Assembly (NCBI GenBank): GCA_026692885.1
Contig: JAPLNJ010000075.1
Coordinates: 1 to 7,707 of the forward strand
Direction: 5' to 3'
Source: Planctomycetota bacterium
GTDB lineage: Bacteria > Planctomycetota > Planctomycetia > Pirellulales > Pirellulaceae
DNA: 7,707 bases
Made by a program: the position numbers and the translations under genes
The notes under the pieces: model-generated
Told to the model about the DNA's origin: nothing
Database searches by the model: none
What the model saw: the letters and a program-made list of their open reading frames with translations, nothing else
Shown here: positions 1-4,384 of the stretch, piece by piece
Layout: each line of letters begins with the position of its first letter
How positions within the stretch are numbered: the stretch's first letter is position 1

Positions 1-54
1 AAAATTGGCGGACAAACCACTCTGACTTGGCAAAGTCGCCAAACCGCCAATTTT
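1..54 (+). terminator. Inverted repeat with T-rich end, possible terminator of an upstream gene
   Basis: AAAATTGGCGG (1-11) is perfectly complementary to CCGCCAATTTT (44-54). Inside lies a second small hairpin, GACTT (24-28) with AAGTC (33-37) around a GGCA loop. The outer right arm ends in TTTT, as in an intrinsic terminator. The 32-nt span between the outer arms is long for a classical terminator, and the repeat begins at the first base of the window, so its true extent is unknown. It could instead be the edge of a repeat element. Confidence 0.4.
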
Positions 55-149
55 GAATTCTGTACGTCTGAGCCCTCGCGGCAAGCCCCGTCCAGGCGAC
101 AACATTAAACCTCATTCTTGCCACTCCCACCGTAAAAAACCGTTTGGTG

Positions 150-230
150 CTAGCGTCGTAGCCGAAGTCGTGAGACTTCGGTGCTTGCCGCTTCGCTCCG
201 AAGTCTCACGACTTCGGCTACTACTAGCGT
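150..230. repeat. REP-like double palindrome flanked by 7-bp direct repeats
   Basis: The 24-nt arms at 158-181 and 198-221 are perfect reverse complements separated by a 16-nt spacer. Each arm is itself a hairpin: CCGAAGTC (162-169) with GACTTCGG (174-181) around GTGA, and CCGAAGTC (198-205) with GACTTCGG (210-217) around TCAC. The whole unit is bracketed by the direct repeat CTAGCGT at 150-156 and 224-230. This is the design of paired, inverted REP (BIME-like) elements. The direct repeats resemble a target-site duplication, although seven bases can recur by chance. Possible roles are transcript-end protection, a site for a REP-associated transposase, or a non-autonomous mobile element. Confidence 0.75.
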
Positions 231-264
231 TTCGCAAGGTTTTGATTAGGGCCAGATTGCGGAA

Positions 265-291
265 GTTACGCGAGTTACGCGAGTTCGGCGA
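265..291 (+). repeat. 9-bp tandem repeat, three copies
   Basis: GTTACGCGA occurs at 265-273 and again at 274-282, followed by GTTCGGCGA at 283-291, which differs at two positions. It lies between the REP-like palindrome and the hpf leader. A protein-binding array or simple slippage could explain it; nothing in the sequence decides between them. Confidence 0.6.
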
Positions 292-354
292 CTGTTCCTG
301 GCTGATATTTTCTGGATAATGGCGTGCCTGGCAGGGGGGGCCCCAGCCCAAGTG

Positions 355-370
355 GACCGAGTTTTCGGTC
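355..370 (+). other. Small hairpin in the probable hpf leader
   Basis: GACCGA (355-360) pairs perfectly with TCGGTC (365-370) around a GTTT tetraloop, about 80 bases before the ribosome binding site of hpf. It may be part of the 5' untranslated leader. It is too short to assign a function, and no transcription start is known. Confidence 0.3.
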
Positions 371-450
371 TTCTGAGCGGAGACTCCCCTTTTTGTAAGC
401 CCGCAGAACGCATAGACTAACATGCGTACGGTTACGCGTTGGGTCTTATG

Positions 451-457
451 GAAGGAG
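451..457 (+). promoter_or_regulatory. Ribosome binding site that sets the hpf start at GTG 467
   Basis: GAAGGAG is followed by a 9-nt spacer and then GTG at 467. This is the best Shine-Dalgarno match near any start in the operon. It lies downstream of the in-frame ATG at 422, which argues that translation begins at 467. Confidence 0.7.
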
Positions 458-466
458 AACACTTCA

Positions 467-823
467 GTGCAAGTCAAGATTTCGGCGAGGCACGGCCATC
501 TCAGTGCGGACACACAAGCCAAGATCACGGAGAAAGTGGAAAAGCTTCGACGCCTGTTCGATCGGGTCAGCGCCATCGAAGTCACGGTGAATCTTGAGCA
601 TCGTGAATCGTCGAGCGTTGAGGTGCGGCTGTCGGTCGAGCGTACCGACGATTTTGTCGCCGCCGGCGAGGCCGCGACGATTATGGCGGCGTTGGATGAA
701 GTGGTCCACAAATTAGAACAGCAGTTGCGCAAGCACAAGGACAAACGGAGGGGACACCGCACGCAGAAAACCGGACGGGTGGAGTCTCCGTCGTCCGAGG
801 AAGCGGAACCCGAAGAGACCTGA
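467..823 (+). CDS. hpf: Ribosome hibernation-promoting factor, short form (HPF/YfiA family)
   Basis: This 118-residue protein belongs to the HPF/RaiA family, which binds the decoding centre of the 30S subunit and silences or dimerises ribosomes when growth slows. The start MQVKISARHG is the first beta strand of the fold. Residues 14-31 form the first helix (EKVEKLRRLFDR), and residues 73-92 form the second helix ending in the family signature LEQQLRKHKDK. The last 25 or so residues are a charged tail (SSEEAEPEET), and the C-terminal dimerisation domain of long HPF is absent. I chose GTG 467 because an excellent ribosome binding site precedes it and the family start aligns there; ATG 422 would add 15 uncharacteristic residues. 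It heads the PTS gene cluster, 84 bases before ptsN, echoing the hpf-ptsN order in proteobacterial rpoN clusters. No rpoN is visible here. Confidence 0.9.
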   Translation: MQVKISARHGHLSADTQAKITEKVEKLRRLFDRVSAIEVTVNLEHRESSSVEVRLSVERTDDFVAAGEAATIMAALDEVVHKLEQQLRKHKDKRRGHRTQKTGRVESPSSEEAEPEET

Positions 824-894
824 AAATTGGCCCCGCGCGGACCATTTGCGATTTTCCCTGCCGCCACGAAGCCAAGTAGCGGGTGCTCGATGGA

Positions 895-899
895 AAGGA
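895..899 (+). promoter_or_regulatory. Ribosome binding site that sets the ptsN start at ATG 908
   Basis: AAGGA followed by an 8-nt spacer places initiation at ATG 908. In-frame TTG 827 and ATG 890 lie upstream but lack comparable sites. Confidence 0.65.
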
Positions 900-907
900 T
901 CCAGACT

Positions 908-1378
908 ATGAAGTTTGCTGACTTTATCGAGGTCAAAGCGATGAACGCTGATCTTCAAGCGGAAGACAAGGAAAGCGTCATCAACGAGTTAGTCGAAGGC
1001 TTGATCAAAGCCGGCCGCATCAAGGAGGATGACCAGAAAAGTATCATCGCTGCCGTGATGAAGCGAGAAGAGTTAGGTAGCACGGGCATCGGCCGCGGCG
1101 TCGCCGTGCCCCATACCAAGCATCCCAGTGTGGGGCGGTTGGTCGGCACGGTGGGCATCAGCCGCGATGGAGTGGACTTCAACAGTCTGGACGGCGAGAA
1201 GGTGCAGATTTTCTTTCTGCTGGTTTCGCCGCCGGACCGCCCCGGCGATCACTTGCGGGCGTTGGAGAACATTTCGCGAAAGTTGCGGGATGACACTTTC
1301 TGTCGATTCTTGCGTCAGGCGCAGACTGTGGAGGGTATTTCGCAGCTCTTAGAGGAAGCGGACAATGACCAGCTTTAG
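908..1378 (+). CDS. ptsN: PTS EIIA domain protein, nitrogen/regulatory type (EIIA-Ntr-like)
   Basis: The 156-residue product is a single EIIA domain of the mannitol/fructose/Ntr class (PF00359). It accepts phosphate from HPr. EIIA-Ntr proteins act mainly as regulators, with known partners such as potassium transporters and sensor kinases in proteobacteria. The active-site segment GIGRGVAVPHTKHPSV (residues 60-75) contains the expected phospho-histidine, His69, in the PH(T/G)K context. The later segment VQIFFLLVSPPDRPGDHLRALENISRKLRD is also typical, including the HLRALENIS region seen in EIIA-Ntr and EIIA-Fru. No EIIB or EIIC domain is fused or adjacent, supporting regulation rather than transport. 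ATG 908 is preferred on its ribosome binding site and on the short family N-terminus. The gene lies 57 bases before the HPr gene, so the donor and acceptor are encoded together. Calling it PtsN rather than a generic EIIA is inference from context. Confidence 0.88.
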   Translation: MKFADFIEVKAMNADLQAEDKESVINELVEGLIKAGRIKEDDQKSIIAAVMKREELGSTGIGRGVAVPHTKHPSVGRLVGTVGISRDGVDFNSLDGEKVQIFFLLVSPPDRPGDHLRALENISRKLRDDTFCRFLRQAQTVEGISQLLEEADNDQL

Positions 1379-1435
1379 CCGTGGCTGGATCGATTGCTCG
1401 TCTCATTCGGTGTCAAGGGTAGCCGCTTGAGTTCC

Positions 1436-1726
1436 ATGTCCGAGGTCGTGGCAAGCCGCACGGTAACGATTGTCAATCCTCAGGGATTGCATGCGCGCCC
1501 TGCGGACGCCTTCGTCAGGTTAGCCCATCGGTTCGTGGCATCGGTCGCGGTCATCAAGGACGAGCAGCGTGCCAACGGAAAGAGTATTCTCGACATCCTC
1601 ATGCTGGCGGCAGAATTTGGTAGTCAGTTGACTATCGAGGCCAGCGGAGGCGACGCGGAAGAGGCGGTCGACGCATTGGCGCTCTTGCTGGAAAGCAGGG
1701 TGCCTGCGGAGGAGGCCGCCGTTTAA
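1436..1726 (+). CDS. ptsH: Phosphocarrier protein HPr
   Basis: This 96-residue HPr-family protein shuttles phosphate from enzyme I to EIIA. The signature NPQGLHARPA (residues 14-23) places the phospho-histidine at His19, followed by the conserved Arg21. The segment NGKSILDILMLAAEFG (47-62) matches the second HPr signature, and Ser50 aligns with the regulatory serine phosphorylated by HPr kinase in organisms that have it; no hprK is in the window. The protein is slightly longer than the usual 85-90 residues, with extra residues at both ends. The start is uncertain. ATG 1436 fits the family, but the purine-rich AAGGGT at 1415-1420 is 15 nt away. The in-frame TTG at 1427 would sit only 6 nt from it and add three residues. 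The nitrogen-branch name npr would also be defensible. Confidence 0.93.
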   Translation: MSEVVASRTVTIVNPQGLHARPADAFVRLAHRFVASVAVIKDEQRANGKSILDILMLAAEFGSQLTIEASGGDAEEAVDALALLLESRVPAEEAAV

Positions 1727-1777
1727 GCACAATTTAACCATTATTGGCCAGACTCGACCGCGTGGACGCCATCCGAT

Positions 1778-1790
1778 CTCGGTCGCCGAG
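1778..1790 (+). other. Short hairpin in the HPr-ptsI gap
   Basis: CTCGG (1778-1782) pairs with CCGAG (1786-1790) around a 3-nt loop in the 123-base gap between the HPr gene and ptsI. It has no T-tract, so it does not look like a terminator. It might attenuate or stabilise the transcript, but the structure is small and may be incidental in GC-rich DNA. Confidence 0.25.
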
Positions 1791-1849
1791 GGGCGGGGAG
1801 TACGCCTGCGGCGTTGGCGCAGCTGCGGGGGAGCCGGCCAGGCCCAGTG

Positions 1850-3583
1850 ATGCAACAATTTCAGGGAATCCCCGTTTCGCCAGGCGTAGCCATCGGCGAA
1901 GCGCTGGTTATCGATAACGAGGGCTTCCGAATTCCTCGGCGTTTTGTGACGCGAGATGCCGTGGAAGACGAGTTGCTGCGCCTGCAGCGCGCCATCGCCG
2001 CGGTTTCGCAGGAGATTGAGCGCAATCGGGACTCGGTGACCCGCCAGCTCGGCGAACAAGTCGGCGCCATTTTCTCGGCCCACCTAAGAATGCTGCACGA
2101 CGCGGGTTTTCTCGAAGAAGTCGAGCAGCTGGTTCGCGATCAGCACTGTTCACCCGAGTACGCCGTCAGCACCACGCTCCACCGCTATGCCAAGGTGCTC
2201 CAGGATTCGGCCAGTCCTTACTTGGCTGAACGGGCTCACGATATCTTCGACCTCGAAAAAGGCCTGGTACACAATCTGCTCGGCCGCCGCCGCGAAGAAC
2301 TGGGCCATCTCAGCACGCCCGTGGTGGTATTGGCCCACAGCCTGACCCCCAGCGAAACCGCGAATCTCGACCCCCAGTACGTGCTCGGCTTCGTCACCGA
2401 GTTGGGTGCGGCGGGTGGGCACACGGCGATCGTGGCCAAGGGTCTGGAAATCCCTGCCGTGGTCGGTCTGGGCCGCGTTCTGGCTGCGGTTTCAGGAGGC
2501 GACCTGATCATCGTCGATGGCGATTCGGGCTGTGTGATTCTCAAGCCGGACGAGGCCACCCTCAGCCGGTATCACGGCACCGTGGAAGAACATCGGCGGC
2601 AAGCGACGGAACTGGAACGTTTGCGAGATCTGCCGGCCGAAACCAAGGACGGGGTGCGCATTCTCTTGATGACCAACATCGAGTTCCCCAACGAGGCCCC
2701 GACCTGCTTGGACCGCGGGGCGGACGGCATTGGGTTGTACCGCACCGAATTCCTGTACTTGGGCGCCGCTCACGAACCGTCCGAGGAGGAGCATTATCAA
2801 GCCTATGCGCAGGTCGTGCAGACCATGGCCGGGCGGCCCGTCACGATTCGGACGCTGGACTTGGGGGCAGATAAACTCCGGCATTCGTCCTTCGATGACG
2901 AGGTGGAAGGCAATCCGTTCCTGGGCTTGCGCAGTATTCGGTTGTCTCTTCAGCATTTGGATCTGTTCCGGCCGCAATTGCGCGCCATCCTGCGGGCCAG
3001 CGTGCTGGGGCGGGTGCGGGTCATGTTCCCGTTGATCACCACGCTACGAGAACTCCGGCAGGCCAAGACGGAGTTGGCTGGGGCGATGGAGGATCTGGAA
3101 GAGAAGGGCGTGGCGTTCGATCACGACATTCAAGTCGGGATCATGGTCGAGTCGCCGGCGGCGGCCGTGCTGATCGACAAGTTCATCCGCGAGGTGAACT
3201 TCATCAGCATTGGAACCAATGACCTGATACAGTATACCTTGGCGGTGGACCGCAGTAACCCGCACGTCGCGGATCTGTACCAAGCCGCCGATCCCGCGGT
3301 GCTGCGGTTGATTCACCGTTCGGTGCGCGAGGCCATCGCCGCGAAAAAGTCGGCGTGCTTGTGCGGACAGATGAGCGGCGATCCAGCGTATACGATGCTG
3401 TTGCTGGGATTTGGGTTGCGCGAACTGAGTCTCCCACCCAGCGCCGTACCGCAAATCAAACGCATTTGCCGCAACGTCACGCTGGCTCAGTGCGAGGCCA
3501 TCGCGAACCGCGCCTTGCAGCTGGACCACTCGCGCGAGGTGGAGCTCTACCTGCGCGAAGAGTTGCGGAAATTGGCAATTTGA
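1850..3583 (+). CDS. ptsI: Phosphoenolpyruvate-protein phosphotransferase, enzyme I
   Basis: Enzyme I takes phosphate from PEP and passes it to HPr, the first step of the PTS. The 577-residue length is normal. Domains: an HPr-binding/N-terminal helical region (about 1-140), the phosphohistidine swivel domain (about 145-225) and a TIM-barrel PEP-binding domain (about 260-545). The phospho-histidine is His191 in ELGAAGGHTAIVAKGLEIPAVVG-like context; the usual GGRTSH is GAAGGH here. PEP-site elements are TIRTLDLGADK (332-342), GLYRTEFLY (295-303, Arg298), IMVESPAAA with Glu434, and GTNDLIQYTLAVDRSN (455-470, Asp458). The catalytic cysteine is Cys505 in CGQMSGDP, where Gln replaces the common Glu. 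ATG 1850 gives the family start MQQFQGIPVSPGVAIG; the nearest purine run (1827-1833) is 16 nt away, and an in-frame TTG at 1814 is an unlikely alternative. It completes a PEP-EI-HPr-EIIA relay with its two upstream neighbours. Confidence 0.95.
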   Translation: MQQFQGIPVSPGVAIGEALVIDNEGFRIPRRFVTRDAVEDELLRLQRAIAAVSQEIERNRDSVTRQLGEQVGAIFSAHLRMLHDAGFLEEVEQLVRDQHCSPEYAVSTTLHRYAKVLQDSASPYLAERAHDIFDLEKGLVHNLLGRRREELGHLSTPVVVLAHSLTPSETANLDPQYVLGFVTELGAAGGHTAIVAKGLEIPAVVGLGRVLAAVSGGDLIIVDGDSGCVILKPDEATLSRYHGTVEEHRRQATELERLRDLPAETKDGVRILLMTNIEFPNEAPTCLDRGADGIGLYRTEFLYLGAAHEPSEEEHYQAYAQVVQTMAGRPVTIRTLDLGADKLRHSSFDDEVEGNPFLGLRSIRLSLQHLDLFRPQLRAILRASVLGRVRVMFPLITTLRELRQAKTELAGAMEDLEEKGVAFDHDIQVGIMVESPAAAVLIDKFIREVNFISIGTNDLIQYTLAVDRSNPHVADLYQAADPAVLRLIHRSVREAIAAKKSACLCGQMSGDPAYTMLLLGFGLRELSLPPSAVPQIKRICRNVTLAQCEAIANRALQLDHSREVELYLREELRKLAI

Positions 3584-3604
3584 GCTTTGTGCCGAACAGG
3601 CTTT

Positions 3605-3610
3605 AAGGAA
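3605..3610 (+). promoter_or_regulatory. Candidate ribosome binding site for a TTG 3620 start
   Basis: AAGGAA with a 9-nt spacer precedes an in-frame TTG at 3620, whereas ATG 3656 has no such motif. It is the best start signal in the gap, so the DUF2344 protein may be 254 residues long. TTG is the rarest of the three common starts, which weakens the case. Confidence 0.35.
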
Positions 3611-3655
3611 ATTCGGAACTTGACTTCGTCAACTGACCAGACAGAAACGCCCAGG

Positions 3656-4384
3656 ATGATACGGCAACGCGTCCGTATCCGTTTTCGAAAGGAGGGAGAC
3701 CTGAGGCTGATCAGCCATCGCGATCTGGTGCGCACGTTCGAACGTATGTTCCGTCGCGCCGGTCTGCAACTTGGCATGAGCGAGGGATTCCACCCCAAGG
3801 CCCGGATGAGCTTTCCGTCAGCTTTGGGTTTGGGGATCGCCGGCTTGGCAGAGGTGATGGAATTCGAACTGGCCGAACAGCTGCCGACGGAGCAACTCCG
3901 CGAGCGGCTGGCGGCCCAGACCCCTGTGGGACTGACCCTCACCGAGTTGCAGCTCGTGGCGCCCGGACAACGCAAAGCCCAAATCCGGCGGGCCACCTAC
4001 CAGATGCTCATCCCGGACTCGCGGCACGCGAGTCTGCTGGCGAGCATCGCCCGGCTGCGTGAACAGCCGGAGCACTGGATCGCACGCGAGTCGCGGCAGG
4101 AACCCCTCGATCTGAAGGCCCTGCTGGACGATCTCGACTACCGTGATGGCGCGCTCTGTTTCCGCTTGCATGCCGACCGCCCGGTCGGTGTGCGGCCCCG
4201 CGAGGTGTTGGAAGCGTTAGGAGTCGCCGACCTGGAAGACCAGGGGCACTGGCTGACGCGGACGGCGGTGGAGCTGGCGCCCTACTCAAAATTAAACTCT
4301 AGCGTGGAAGCGAACCAAGCCTATGAAGAAGGAAATGCTGATCAATGTGTCGCAGCCGGAGGAATGCCGGATTGCGATCATTGA
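3656..4384 (+). CDS. TIGR03936/DUF2344 family, radical SAM-linked protein
   Basis: The 242-residue product matches the TIGR03936 (DUF2344) family. Its N-terminus VRIRFRKEGDLRLISHRDLVRTFER-like stretch, followed by RRAGLQLGMSEGFHPKARMSFPSALGLGI (34-62), is the characteristic core. Family members are usually encoded next to, or fused to, a B12-binding radical SAM protein, and often near RNase E/G. Their biochemical role is not established, though a link to RNA modification has been suggested by genome context. The radical SAM partner is not in this window; RNase E/G follows immediately. The last 20 or so residues are encoded within a 62-base overlap with that gene, in another frame, and form a tail beyond the conserved region (about 210 on). 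The start is ambiguous. ATG 3656 fits the family but has no ribosome binding site; an in-frame TTG at 3620 sits 9 nt after AAGGAA (3605-3610) and would add 12 residues. Confidence 0.85.
   Translation: MIRQRVRIRFRKEGDLRLISHRDLVRTFERMFRRAGLQLGMSEGFHPKARMSFPSALGLGIAGLAEVMEFELAEQLPTEQLRERLAAQTPVGLTLTELQLVAPGQRKAQIRRATYQMLIPDSRHASLLASIARLREQPEHWIARESRQEPLDLKALLDDLDYRDGALCFRLHADRPVGVRPREVLEALGVADLEDQGHWLTRTAVELAPYSKLNSSVEANQAYEEGNADQCVAAGGMPDCDH

Larger units (their letters stand above)
1..466. other. Intergenic region upstream of hpf, repeat-rich, no gene seen
   Basis: I see no credible coding sequence here. An open frame at 53-319 (+) runs straight through a large palindrome and encodes an arginine-rich, low-complexity product with no recognisable domain, so I do not call it a gene. 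The stretch holds a terminator-like inverted repeat (1-54), a GC-rich 12-mer shared with the other end of the window (80-91), a REP-like double palindrome (150-230), a 9-bp tandem repeat (265-291), a G7C4 run (334-344), a small hairpin (355-370) and the hpf ribosome binding site (451-457). The hpf promoter must lie in this stretch or further upstream. A GATAAT hexamer at 315-320 resembles a -10 box but has no good -35 partner. Confidence 0.7.

Noticed and set aside
53..319. 88-codon open frame on the + strand upstream of hpf
   Set aside because: It reads through the REP-like palindrome and tandem repeat and gives an Arg/Leu-rich product without a recognisable domain. The start has no ribosome binding site.
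313..320. Possible sigma-70 -10 box (GATAAT)
   Set aside because: No acceptable -35 hexamer lies 16-18 bases upstream, and the extended TG is out of register, so I do not call a promoter.
319..334. Possible sigma-54 promoter (TGGCGTGCCTGGCA) upstream of hpf
   Set aside because: The GG and GC dinucleotides are 8 bases apart, not the required 10, and the TTGC element is absent.
379..394. GGAG...CTCC followed by five T, possible terminator before hpf
   Set aside because: The arms would leave a loop of one base, so no stable stem can form.
112..936. 274-codon open frame on the minus strand opposite hpf
   Set aside because: It lies antisense to hpf and the start of ptsN, whose products clearly match families. 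The predicted protein is Ser/Arg-rich with no domain and also crosses the palindrome.
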